From positions 1 to 43,553 of the forward strand of contig JAGFNK010000437.1 in NCBI GenBank assembly GCA_025769875.1: a stretch of 43,553 bases of DNA, written 5' to 3'. Origin of the DNA: Russula earlei (lineage: Eukaryota > Basidiomycota > Agaricomycetes > Russulales > Russulaceae). Shown here piece by piece: positions 32,557 to 42,299 of this stretch (position 1 is its first letter; each line of letters begins with the position of its first letter). The position numbers were made by a program, and so were the translations under genes. The notes under the pieces are model-generated. The model worked only from the letters and a program-made list of their open reading frames with translations. It ran no database searches and had not been told where the DNA came from.

Positions 32557-33203
32557 TCAGCAAATCCAAGGGGGTGGTGGAATGGGAATCCTGAACCTTG
32601 GGTAGGGGGGGGGGTCCAGCCAGAGGCCAAAAAAAAAGTTTGGATCTGGTGGTGGTGGGCCACCATCTGATGAGGCAGAGCTGCTCTCCCAACTCTGCAT
32701 AGCAATTGAGTGAATACCAAGTGAAACCCCTCTAGTGATGGTGGGAAATCCACTCAGCAAGTTCTCAAAAGATCCTTCAACCCTTGTCCGAGGTCCCACA
32801 GATGACAACTGGGAAGAGGTGCTGAACCCAATTGTAACATGCCCCCACAGGCATGCAGAGTCCATTGACTTGATCTGAGTGCAGGTATGGACAGGGAAGA
32901 AACTGAGAGGAGAACAAGCAAGAGTTGAGATGTGAGGCTTGATGTCTTGGAGGCAATGAGCTTGATGTCTCGGAAGCATGGGCACGAGCACAAGACCAGA
33001 TGTGTGTGTGCATGTGTTCTTGAAGGAAAAGAGGAAGATCTTGGGGGAGTCAAAGTGTTCTTCAGGCAGACGTAGATGATAATGAGGACACAAGGAAGCC
33101 GGAACTGCTGGTTCAATTCACTGAGCTGTGAAGGACTCATATTCAAAACCATAAAGCTATTGGGCATTAAATATTGTACCTAAGACAAACTGGAAGACAA
33201 TCT
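32557..33203 (-). pseudogene. CpG-depleted remnant upstream of the duplicated gene copy
   Basis: Minus-strand frames (32557-33093, 32754-33167) are long mainly because stops are rare in C-rich sequence. A stretch around FENLLSGFPTITRGVSLGIHSI may be genuine. The segment TATTTAATGCCCAATAGCT (33149-33167, complement) is also present at about 267-285 on the plus strand, so part of this sequence recurs at the window's left end. There is no identifiable domain. Confidence 0.3.
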
Positions 33204-33698
33204 ACACTGAAGTCCTATTCATACTACTGCAATGTCCAAGAGCATGAGGTGGTGTGGTGATGATGTAGGGGTGACATGCTACAGGCAGTGAGCCCTCAGG
33301 TGAGGCAATGATGACAATGCATGTGTGTCATCTGAGTTTGTGTGTAGACATGTGGTGGGGGCAAGGATGATGCTTGAGAGTTAGTCAGAGGGGCAAGAAC
33401 ATAATGCTGAAGGGGGGAGAATGTGAAAGGAGCCTAGTGGCACAGGGGATAGATGTAGGTGAGAGAGCATGAGGAGTTGGGTGGCAAGGTGAGTGATGTT
33501 GATGGCAATTGACTTGAGCTGTTGTTGCAGTTCTTGAGTGCAGAGTGGGGAATGTGAGGGGATAACATTGATAGGAGTGTGCAAGATGGAAAGAGAAGGA
33601 GAGGGAAGGAGCAATGACAGTTGGAGGAAAGGGGGGAAAGGAAATGAAAGGCAAAGGGAGGACATGTGGCACAGTTGTGTGGTGCACCTGCACTGACT
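33204..33698 (-). pseudogene. CpG-stripped copy of the 28.7-29.1 kb gene
   Basis: This aligns to 28640-29160. Recognisable shared blocks are GTGAGCCCTC, TAGACATGTGG and GCTTGAG, with CG in the other copy replaced by TG or CA. In the matching segment the 28789-28845 copy has ten CG and this one (33310-33365) has none. A segment of about 60 bp near 33390-33430 has no counterpart. The copy ends against LTR-A at 33699. Confidence 0.75.
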
Positions 33699-34129
33699 GT
33701 CATGAACCATTTCCTGGAGAGGGCCCTTGAAGGACCATTTCATATTAGAGGAAACCGAGCCTCTATGATGCCACCCTGTTCACACAGGCAAAAGGGGTGA
33801 GTAGAGGTGTCCACAATATTGTGCGCCCATTGTCGCGTGATTGATTCTAGGCACAATTGACATACAGCAAGCCCTACTTTGCAGCAATCCTTCTAGCAGT
33901 AAAAGACAGTATTAAAGGCTTCCTAAGGATCCTTTAAGACGACCTCAAATGCCTTACATTGGGTGTTAACAAAGATACTATAGGCCCTAAAGCACATTAT
34001 TAGACTAACTCTAATAACCTTAGAACGAACTATAAGGCAATACTAAGGACCCTAATAGAACCTTATAAAGGGGCTTATAGGAAACACTACTTCACTGTCA
34101 AATACCCCAAGTCCCCAAATGACCGGCCC
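33699..34129 (+). repeat. First 431 bp of an LTR-A copy, cut by LTR-D
   Basis: Begins TGTCATGAACC and follows LTR-A to CCAAATGACCGGCCC at 34129, where sequence switches to the LTR-D element. The remaining LTR-A sequence (about 500 bp) should lie beyond the nested elements, off the right edge. It belongs to the same variant subfamily as 15073-15625. Confidence 0.8.
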
Positions 34130-35012
34130 TGTCATGGTAACTAGCCATGTCAGTTCTCAAGCCTGAAGACGCATTTGATAGTAAAGGTGTTTTCAGAGAA
34201 TGGGCTGGTTCCCTTTGTAAAGAATAAGGATCCCTGCAGTGGTCAAAGTGTTTTATGCTAAACAGGTTATGGCCAATGGACCCTTCCTAGTATGACTCGG
34301 TCTGTTGAGAAGCTAGGGTACATTTGTAATAGGATAGACTAGGGCTGGTTCCACTAGCTATAGGCATTCAAGTCTGTTGTAGACCTTGAACATGCAGAGA
34401 GAAGAGGAAGGTAGGTCTTTAAGACGGAGAGCTCTTCTCAGTAGAGTGAAGAGAGACTCTTAGGGGAGGAAGGGATAGGTAGGATAGATGGTAGATGGTG
34501 TGTGTGTGTGAGGAGTTGATGAAATGGAGAGGTGGATGTGGTTTGAGGATTAGGAGTGGAGTGGGTTGCAGGTGAATATGTTGGACAAGAGTAGGTTGGA
34601 TTCTACAAGAGACCTAGCTTAGGGCTTTGGTCACAAAGTACTGAGCTTATATATACAGGAGAAGTGCAGCAATAGCTGTGCTTTGACTGTGCTACTAGTA
34701 TAGTAGGAGTCATAGTAAGTAGGAGTCATAAGAATGAAGCCATGAATGAGTCAGAACCAAGTTACTGAGCTGCACAGTAAATGCATGGCATTGCACAGTT
34801 AAAAATAAGAAATGAATATAAATGGGAAGAGAACCAAACAAAGGGAAAGTAACAGCAATCCAGTGTTACCTGGATGTGTATGGATCACATGATAACACAG
34901 AAGGGATCACAAGATGTAAGAGATCTCAAGACCAGTAAGTAAAGGGATGTATAAAGGCAAGCAGTCTGTAGCAAAAGGTAAGAAGTAAACGTAAAAGGAA
35001 AATGGTGTAACA
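34130..35012 (-). mobile_element. LTR-D, 3' LTR of a gag-only element
   Basis: The segment starts TGTCATGG and ends TGTAACA on the plus strand. A purine-rich tract (GGGGCCTTGATGGGGGGG on the minus strand, 35013-35035) lies directly before its minus-strand TGTTACACC start, marking it as a 3' LTR on the minus strand. A minus-strand TATATATAAG lies near 34650. At 883 bp it is inserted after GGCCC within LTR-A. The matching right-hand LTR is not in the window. Confidence 0.7.
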
Positions 35013-35691
35013 TCACCCCCCCATCAAGGCCCCTAGAAGTGAGAACAATGATAAGGCCAACCTACTTTTCTCCAGGATTCATCTGACTTCAAAGATTATA
35101 CCCTTTTTGTTGCATGATCCAGTCTGTGGGGACAGACTGGTCATATGTGCCCCAGTTCACCACAATGAAAGCAGGTTTTTCTGGGGTGATGGGTGGAGAT
35201 GAAGGTTGATCTGGGAGGAGTTGGCTCATCAGAGGTGAAGGATGATCTAGGAGGTTGGAAGGAGTTGGCAGAGGAAGACAAATCAAGTCGCATAAGTTCC
35301 TGTAGGTGACTATCATCATCTTCTTCAGAGTGGTCTTGCCACCAGAGGTTGAGGGTAACCCTATTGAGAGTATTGATGGCAGCAAGGGTTTGTTTCACCT
35401 CCTTGAGGTGGCCTTGATGTTCAAGTATTTGGGCGAAGAGGAGGCATATGGTTTGCCTCCTCTTGAGGATCTCTGATGTTCTGAACTTGTAAGACTTGAC
35501 CCTGCTGTAAGGGAGGGGTCATTGTCATCCTCAACAGCCCTGGTGACAAAGTTGGTGTTAGGCTGGTCAGCAAGGAGCATGTCCCACTGCTTCTCATTGT
35601 GGACAGAGATGGGCCAGGCAGTGGGGATTTGTGTGAATACTTGAGAGACAATGGGGGCTCCCTTGTCAAGGGTAGCATGGATGAGGCGTTC
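35013..35691 (-). pseudogene. Gag with CCHC zinc knuckle, next to the polypurine tract
   Basis: Minus-strand pieces read WPISVHNEKQWDMLLADQP, a helical stretch, HLKEVKQTLAAINTLN, a Ser/Pro-rich linker and CFHCGELGHI-x-PVC, a retroviral CCHC knuckle (C-x2-C-x4-H-x4-C) in which the residue after HI is TGA, one C-to-T step from CGA (Arg). The frame closes about 50 bp later, just before the polypurine tract, leaving no room for protease, RT or integrase downstream. This is therefore the end of a Gag-only, non-autonomous LTR element, or of one whose pol was deleted. Its upstream part is cut by LTR-B at 35692. Confidence 0.65.
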
Positions 35692-36304
35692 TGTTATGGC
35701 ATCGCAGCCATAAGAGTGTTAGCTCAGGGTTCAGTGGGGCCAAGTCCCTGTGACTTGGTTCAAGGGTTCAATGGGGCCGGCTCAGAGAGACCGGATCAAG
35801 GGTTTAGCATCTCAAGGCTGAGTCAGAGAATGATGACTCAGTCCGCAGACAGAGTCGATCTCCTGGTTTTACAGAAGAGGAGAATGATGAGAGAGAGGCA
35901 GAGGAGGAAGAGGAACTTGAGGGTTCCTTGAGGTGTGCTCAGGTCAAGCAGAGTGTAGGCCAGCACAAGCAAGTTGTGATTTGAGAGAGAGTACAGGGCA
36001 AGGGATGCAACAGGAAATGGGACAAAGCTAAGCTTGGGGCATTCCCCAGCTTCTACAGGTGCTTAAATACTGTATGTAGTGAGGCTGTACAGTACTATAT
36101 GCAGAACAATAGATAAAGGTGAGCCAATAGCAGAAGAGACTCGAACAATAGGTGAAACACAATAGGCGAAACAATAAGAGACCATCAGCATCAAGGGGTA
36201 GGATGGTAGGTAAGGGAATGAGGGTGACAGGAGAGAACAATGGTAGAAGTAAAACAATAACAGAAAAGGTTAGAGAGGAACTGACAAGGGGGTAATTCAT
36301 GACA
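35692..36304 (-). mobile_element. LTR-B, 3' LTR of the gypsy element
   Basis: A 613-bp sequence runs TGTTATGG..TCATGACA. On the minus strand it begins TGTCATGAATTACC and is preceded by the polypurine tract GAAGGGGGCATGA (36305-36317). This fixes it as the 3' LTR of the minus-strand element to its right. It aligns throughout to the solo copy at 14209-14801. The left flank is CGTTC; the matching duplication would be beyond the window. Confidence 0.85.
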
Positions 36305-36317
36305 TCATGCCCCCTTC
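36305..36317 (-). other. Polypurine tract of the gypsy element
   Basis: Minus strand reads GAAGGGGGCATGA directly before the LTR-B TGTCATG start. It would prime plus-strand DNA synthesis in reverse transcription. It lies four bases beyond the ORF3 stop codon. Confidence 0.7.
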
Positions 36318-36558
36318 ATGCTTAGTTCTCCGAACTAATTGGTTTTGGGACCCGACTCATGGAGTTCATCGCCTTCAACTTCTGGCCACAGGTTCTGGGA
36401 CCCCATTGCCCTGGGGCAGAAACCCCTGTAGCTTTGGTGAGTTCTCCTAAGAATACAGTCCACTTGACTGCTACAGTTGGTGTGAGGGGTGATCCCATAG
36501 GGGCATCATTTTGGGACTGGTCAACCGCATGAGGGAGGTATTCAAGAGGGGGGGTCAG

Positions 36559-37522
36559 TGTCAAGACTCACTGTTGAACTATCCAGTTCAAGAGCGAGGA
36601 GTAAGCTCGAAGACGAGTTGATAAATGTCCAAGATGGCGTGGGCAAGGAGTAGAGTCCAAAGCAGTAATAAATACCAAAGAGGTATAGTTACTGGTAGAG
36701 TCGAGCAGGTACACAGGGAAGAGGCCAGAATGGTCACAAGGGGATGGTCCTTAAAGGAGTATCCCAGGGATAGAGAGTGCCATAAACAAATGGACAGTCT
36801 GAGGACTGTCCGCTACTTTATTGAGTGCTTATATACTACAAGAGAACTGCTAAATAGGGAACAAGTCATAACCTTGTTATCAAGCACAATAGAGCGATGA
36901 GTAAGAAGTCAGAGTGCGCTTACTGAGCATGCTCCGTCATGCTCAGTAAGCTGCTGAGTAAGAAGGTTTCTCTTGATGAGTAAGAACCTTCACTGCCCAC
37001 GTGTTCACTGCTTTAGTACACGTGCAAGCACCTGATTCATTTTCTGTTAGTTAGTTTAGGGCCGGTCATTTGAGGACTTGTAGTTTGCTTTAGGGAATAG
37101 TGTTATCTTATAAGGCCCCTTATATAGTTCTATTAGGGTCCTTAGAGTCGACCCTAATACTTCTATTAAGGTCCTTAGTATTGCCTTGTAGTTCATTCTA
37201 TAGTTATTAGAGTTAGTCTAATAACACGTTGTAGGGTCTTCAATACTGTGTCAGTGCTTATTGTAGGGCACCTAGGGTCGTCCTAAAGGGTCTTTAGGAA
37301 GGCCCTAATACTGTCCTTTACTGCTAAAAGGGTTGCCATTAAGTGGGGCTTGCTGTATGTTGATTGTACCGAGAATTGCTTGCACGACAATGCGTGCGCA
37401 ATATTGTGGACACCTCTACTCACCCCTTTTGCTTGTGTGAACAGGGTGACACCATAGAGGCTGGGTTTCCTCTCATAAGGAAGGGTCCTTCAAGGGCCCT
37501 CTCCGGAGAATGGTTCATGACA
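36559..37522 (-). mobile_element. Solo LTR-A with GTCAG target duplication
   Basis: A 964-bp sequence runs TGTCAAGACTCACTG..GGTTCATGACA and is flanked by exact GTCAG (36554-36558 and 37523-37527). It is complete relative to the 13001-13931 copy, in minus orientation. It retains some CpG (TGCGTGCGCAAT), so it is younger than its host element. It lies inside ORF3. Confidence 0.93.
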
Positions 37523-38239
37523 GTCAGAGAGAGAGGAGGGTGAGTGGGTAGTTGGGGAGAAGAAGGGGTGGGTGGTTCTTTTGACTCCTCAATTTTGTTG
37601 TAGCTCCCTGCTGGTGAGTAATATGGCCCAGTGCTGCAGGTGAGACCCCCATCAGTCATCAGGTTATCGAGTTGGTGATGGACTTGGACAGAGGTGTTGT
37701 TGGCTTGGAGGTGGCTGTGGATGGCGGCGGTTTCCTTGGTGTGAGACTGGATCTCATGAAGTCAATCAGCAAGTTGTCCTTGAAGGATGTTTAGGGCCCC
37801 TTGGATAGAGATGCGCTTGCCCTCAAGAACCTTTAGGTGAAATGAACTGACACACAGGTGGTAGATGTTGGCAAGAGCACCTGGGTCATGGAGGTTTTTG
37901 AGAGCCTGAGCAACATCAAAGTGGAAAGGGTGGTCCTCAATTAAGAGGTGGAGGTCAGAGGCAGTGGTGGAAGGATGGGGGGCAGAGATGATGGGCCAGG
38001 CAAGGAGCTTTTCTCTATAAGTGGGTTCTCCTCAACCCATAGTCCCTAGAAGCATGGGTTCGTCATTGTACAAAGCGATATGTAAGTATGGAAGCAGGTG
38101 TCGTCGCCCATTAATGTTAATGTAAAAAGGGGGAACATGTGTGTGTGTCACAAGTACTGGCCCATCGGACCGGACAGGCAACCGGACAAGCCTACCCGGA
38201 CAGACCTCACGATTTCCACGCGTCCTTATGACTCATTCT

Positions 38240-38327
38240 GCCTCACATGTACCACCACTTTCCAGCGTGTTCTAGTCTCGATTGCCTCACATGTACCACC
38301 ACTTTCCAGCGTGTTCTAGTCTTGATC
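38240..38327 (+). repeat. 44-bp tandem duplication in the U3 of LTR-C
   Basis: Two adjacent copies of a 44-bp unit beginning GCCTCACATGTACC differ only near the end (TCTCGATT versus TCTTGATC). They lie about 50 bp upstream of the TATA box, the usual place for duplicated enhancer elements in LTRs. Confidence 0.85.
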
Positions 38328-38393
38328 GCCTCGCTATTACCTCATGGTCACTATTTGATATAGGACAAAACTGTCTATATAAACCTGTCAGTA

Positions 38394-38423
38394 AGAGAGA
38401 ACAAGCCTTAAGCTTGTTCTCTT
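38394..38423 (+). other. Hairpin at the LTR-C transcript start region
   Basis: AGAGAACAAGC and its exact complement GCTTGTTCTCT flank a five-base loop CTTAA. It lies 15-20 bp after the TATA box, so it would be at the 5' end of the transcript (R region). The degenerate relative at about 11012-11040 keeps the same hairpin, suggesting selection. Confidence 0.7.
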
Positions 38424-39303
38424 GTGAATATCACTGGATTCTAGCTTCGGGACTGTAGGCTTGCAGGGAATCAAGCAATCGACTCAAAAATCTTTTCTAC
38501 TCTTCAGGTCTTTGAATGTGAAGACATATCATTCGTATTTCCTCTCCGCGGTACACACTAGCCTTCGCTGTGTTGTCACCAAGATCCCCGAATCTCGCGA
38601 GAACTTGTCGTCTCGCTCGACTCTGTGCGCACATCTCGCGCGTGAAACAATTTGTCAGCGACACACCGCCCCCAGTTGGTGACAGTGTGAGGTTCATAAA
38701 CAAACCAAGGGGGGCCAGGGTGAGTGGGATCTGCTTTGGTTGGGGTTGGTGAGGGCATTCCTTCTTGGATGGCGAGTGGATTGAGGGTAGCAGCAAGATC
38801 CTGGAGCTCAGCCTTGTCCAGGACAATGAAGGTGCATTGGTCAATGATATGTTGGATAACTTCAGGTGAGAGGGGTTCTTGTTTGATGGTGGGGGAAGGG
38901 GTGAGAATAGGTAGAGGGGATGAGCTAGGAGCAGGGGATGACATGGGAGTATTGTAGGTGGAGGTAGCATGTTTGTGATGCCAGGCCGACCACTCTGAAG
39001 GAGTGGGGGTATTTGTGGAGGCTGATCATATGACATGGTTCCATACCAAATCTGTAAGTACTGCTCTCCGTATAGATAAATGAAACTCAGAGAAATGGGG
39101 GTCCATCATAAGTAATTGAAATCCATGGAAGTTGCCAGGGGAGAGAATTCCAGAAAAGAGTTGTTCCCTGGCAGCTATGTTAAAAATAGTGTGTCTGCGG
39201 TTGGGGATAGTGGGATCATTGACTGAATACGAAGGGGGGTTATGTGAATTGACTCGGGGGAGTAAAGTATGTTGTTGTATCGTAAGTCTTTGAATCTGGT
39301 GTG

Positions 39304-40460
39304 TCAGGTTGTCTGGACTTTTGTCTGAGTGGTGAGATTCTGTGGGGTTAGAGTTAGTGGTAGACATGGTGTGGAGTTTAGTGGGTTGTTGTAGGTGAAA
39401 GATGGTGATGGCATCTTGGGTGTTTTAAGGTTTGAGAGGGGTTCCCAGGTGTCTTCTGCTGTGGAGTACCCTTTCCACTGGACTCTGTACTGGAGTTGGT
39501 TCCTATGGAGACATTGGGCAGTAATCTTCTCAACCTCATATTCTCCCAAGAGGAGGTCAGGGGGGGTTTGGGGAAGTTAGGACCATGTTTGGCTGTTTCA
39601 GTGACGGGTGATAGAAGGGAGGCATGGAAGATGTCGTGGATACTCCATTGAGGGGGAAGGCAGAGTTGATAGACAATGTGGGAAATGTTTTTGATGATGA
39701 CAAAAGGTCTGAACTGTTTAGGATGGAACTTCTGAAACTGATGGGGGGTTTTTAAGTTAGTCCCCTCCAACCAAACCTTTTGTCCTTCTTTGAACCCCTT
39801 GAATTTGGTTTCTTTGACCCAGTGGCTTTGTGCCTTTTTCATTGCTTCTTGGGCTGATTCTTGCATGTCTTTTAGAGCCTGGAGGCATTTTTGGACTCCT
39901 GGGAACTTGGACTTTAGCTGGGTGCCGAGTCCCTGTGGGTTAAAGCTGATGAGCAACTCATAAGGGGTTTGTTTGGTGGTTGTGGACTTGTGAGTGTTGA
40001 AATGGTACTGGGCTATAGGAAGCCAGTGTATCCATTCTTCTTGCTTCTCTCCAGTGTAGATATGGAGGTACATTTCCAGGGTTTGATTAGTTCTTTCTGA
40101 TTGTCCATTGGTTTGAGGGTGATAGGCGGTACTTAGATTTTGATTGATCCCCAAAATTTGAGAGACTTCTTTGAATAGATCAGAGGTGAAGTGAGAATCA
40201 TGATTGGAAATGATTTTGGAAGGGACCCCAGTCCAAGGGAAGGCATGTCGTAAGAATAGTTTGGCCATTTCTAGGGTTCCCATGTCCTTATGACATGGTA
40301 TGAATATTGCCACTTTGGTAGAATCATGATTGGTGATGGTCATGATGGTGTTGCTTTCTTCTGACAGCGGGAGATTGACGATCCAGTCAATCGCTATGGT
40401 TTGAAATGGTTTCTGAAATTTGGGGGGGATTGGGTGAATTGGGGGATGAGTGGGGTGCAT
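39304..40460 (-). pseudogene. Integrase and chromodomain of the gypsy element
   Basis: The minus frame holds the integrase core: AIDWIVNLP with the first catalytic Asp (residue 25 from 40460), IISNHDSHFTSD where the second catalytic Asp is Asn (residue 86, codon 40203-40205), and NGQSERTNQ with Glu122, giving the DD35E spacing. Upstream (40440-40600) the HHCC zinc-binding part is partly readable (SILGGHTGNA, CATCQANKS). Downstream, in a shifted frame, about 39430-39545, is a chromodomain: YEVEKITAQ, YRVQWKGYSTAEDTWEPLSNL. Chromodomain integrases target chromatin marked by histone methylation. With the Asp lost and the frame broken, the enzyme is dead. Confidence 0.9.
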
Positions 40461-40663
40461 GGAGGATTTATTGGCCTGACAGGTGGCGCAACCCTGAATG
40501 TAGTCTCAGATAAAATAGCCCATTTTGGGCCACCAGAAGGACTTTTAGATCGAGTACAAGGTTCGGGCGTTTCCTGTGTGTCCTCCAAGAATGCTGTCAT
40601 GATATGTGTGTAAAATCTTTTGTAGTAGGGGTTCTTGATATGGTACAACCAATTTTTCGTCTT

Positions 40664-41195
40664 TTAACAGTGTGCCATCTTCTTCTTGTAGACTGTGTTT
40701 GGTTTTCCACATAAGCAGGTCCGATCGCCACCTCTTTTGTTCTTTGAATACTTGCTTGTATAGATCTTCCATGTAGAGTGTGCGAATGAAGAGCTCATCA
40801 GGGAGTGCCGTGATGTTTTGGTTATCTCCTGACCCATCATTGTGGTCAGGTCATTGTGAGAGAGAGTCTGCACAATTAGAAGTCCCAGGTTTGTGGTGGA
40901 TTTCAAAATGATAATCTGCCAGTGTGGAAATGTAACCTGCAATTCTTCGATTAATTTTATGGGGGAGTCAGTAGTGGGCAAGGTTGGCATGATCGGTAAA
41001 AATCTTGATGGGGTGTTTTGTTCTGACCAATAGGTATCGCCAGTGTTGGAGTGCAAGAATCAAAGCTAGGAACTCCCTGTCCCAAACTGGGTAGTTCCTT
41101 TCTGCTTTGTTAAATGCGTGTGGCATATTGCCAATCATTTTTATTTTTTCTCTTGGGTCCTTCTGAAATAGGATCGCTCCAGTGGCAAATTGCAA
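40664..41195 (-). pseudogene. RNase H domain of the gypsy element
   Basis: Minus-strand sequence DALQFATGAILFQKDP, HAFNKAERNYPVWDREFLALILALQHWRYLL and IFTDHANLAHY matches the RNase H domain of Ty3/gypsy elements, with the Asp/Glu/Asp positions still visible. It continues into a connecting region (LVVPYQEPLLQKILHTYHD). Frameshifts and a stop separate it from RT and from integrase. Confidence 0.85.
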
Positions 41196-41352
41196 GGCAT
41201 CAGTTTCTTATTCATATGGGAGATCAGGATTGGTGGTGTAGAGTTTCAGGGTCATTGCGGACTGCCAATATCAAGGTTTTTTAGGGCTGTGGTCACTTCT
41301 GGGATCCAGAGAAAGGGGGTTCCTTTCTTGATTGTAGAAAAAATGGGGTGAG

Positions 41353-42287
41353 CTATTTTAGTGAAATCTCGGATAAATGGTTGTTGGTAATTGAGGGCGC
41401 CCATGATTGCTGTACTTGTTTCAGATTACTGGGAGGTCTCGGCCAGTTTTTGAGGCTGTCCATTTTGACTGGGTCAATTTTGAGGGTCCCCTGGTTGATT
41501 TGGAAGCCCAGGAAGCTGATTTCTTCTTGTTCAAAGGCACATTTGGATGCCTTTAAAAAGTAAGAGTCTCTCTTGAGGAGGTCAAGGAATTCATGTGTGA
41601 TTTGTCGGTGAAGGTGTTCTTCTCCCAACCCTGTGGCTATTGCTACGTCATCTAGATAGTTGCAAGTGTTTTCTGGTTATTTTAGAAGCCAGGGTTGGAG
41701 GGTGTGGTTCATTGCCCGTTGGAAGGCTGCCAGGGCATTGGTAAAGCCAAAGCCCATTACCATGGGGATGAAGGTGCCAAACTGAGTTTTGAAGGTGCCT
41801 TTGTGTTGGTCTTCTGGGTGGATCAGGATATTGTTGTAACCAGCTCTGACGTCAAACTTGCTAAAGGTGGTTTTGCCCCTTAGCTGGTGCAACTGTTCTT
41901 CCATGTTTGGTAAGGCATGATAGTCAGGAACTGTGGTGTTATTGAGTTTTCGGTAGTTGACTACCATCCACGGGGCAGTGCCATCCTTCTTCTGGACAAA
42001 GAAGACAGGAGATACAAAGTCCAAGACACCATCCTTATAAAACCATTGGCTAAATCTTCCTGTATTTGTTTTGATAATTCTTGTTTCTCATTTTGGGGGA
42101 GAGGGTAAGTTCGGCAATCAAGGAATTTGGGGGTGTCTGGTCTCAGGGTGATTCTGAAGTCAAGTTCTCCCTGACTGGGTGGGAGTCGTTTGGCTGCTTC
42201 TTCTGAGAAGACTTTCTGATGCCGTGAATATTCAGAGGGAATGATGGTTGATCTTATTTGTGCAATTTGGATCTTTGGTGGGTTCAT
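41353..42287 (-). pseudogene. Reverse transcriptase of the gypsy element
   Basis: Pieces in order: EYSRHQKVFSEEAAKRLPPSQ, DCRTYPLPQNEKQELSKQI, NGFIR (42287-42030); then, after a frameshift, SPVFFVQKKDGTAPWMVVNYR, KFDVRAGYNNI and FGLTN-like FGFTNALAAFQ (to 41680); a TAA; and YLDD (41647-41658), then FLKASKCAFEQEEISFLGFQI. The YxDD catalytic pair and the earlier Asp remain, but the stop and frameshift preclude a full enzyme. Confidence 0.92.
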
Positions 42288-42299
42288 CGGTGATACAGG

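Larger units (their letters stand above)
38146..38684 (+). mobile_element. Young solo LTR-C with GTGTG target duplication
   Basis: A 539-bp sequence starts TGTCACAAG and ends TTGGTGACA (inverted TGTCAC/GTGACA) and is flanked by GTGTG (38141-38145 and 38685-38689). It is CpG-rich within a CpG-poor element, so it has barely been mutated. A TATATAAA at 38376-38383 gives plus orientation. It carries a 44-bp direct duplication (38240-38283 and 38284-38327) upstream of the TATA box and a hairpin with an 11-bp stem (AGAGAACAAGC) downstream. Frames at 38098-38319 and 38461-38682 are LTR sequence, not genes. Confidence 0.93.
36322..39367 (-). pseudogene. ORF3: extra ORF after the chromodomain of the gypsy element, about 500 codons
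   Basis: The frame opens at ATG 39367, overlapping the end of pol by 64 nt in another frame, and ends at TAA 36322-36324, four bases before the polypurine tract. It is split by solo LTR-C (38146-38684) and solo LTR-A (36559-37522). At both points, leaving out the LTR and one 5-bp duplication keeps the same frame. The only other stops are TGA at 39026-39028, 38032-38034 and 37762-37764, each explained by CGA to TGA. The protein has a Ser/Thr/Asn-rich start, a NIAAREQLFSGILSPGNF region, a Pro-rich linker, IIDQCTFIVLDKAELQDLAATLN, a PPFYININGRRHLLPYL segment, a predicted coiled coil (about 37680-37860) and a Pro-rich tail. It has no membrane helix, so env is unlikely. Family unknown. Confidence 0.75.

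Noticed and set aside
32557..33093. 178-codon minus-strand open frame as an intact gene
   Set aside because: The sequence is CpG-stripped and C-rich on that strand, which removes stop codons by composition. No conserved domain is visible and adjoining frames are equally long.
36305..38040. ORF3 as a retroviral envelope gene
   Set aside because: Its position fits env, but I see no signal peptide, transmembrane helix or glycoprotein-like Cys pattern.
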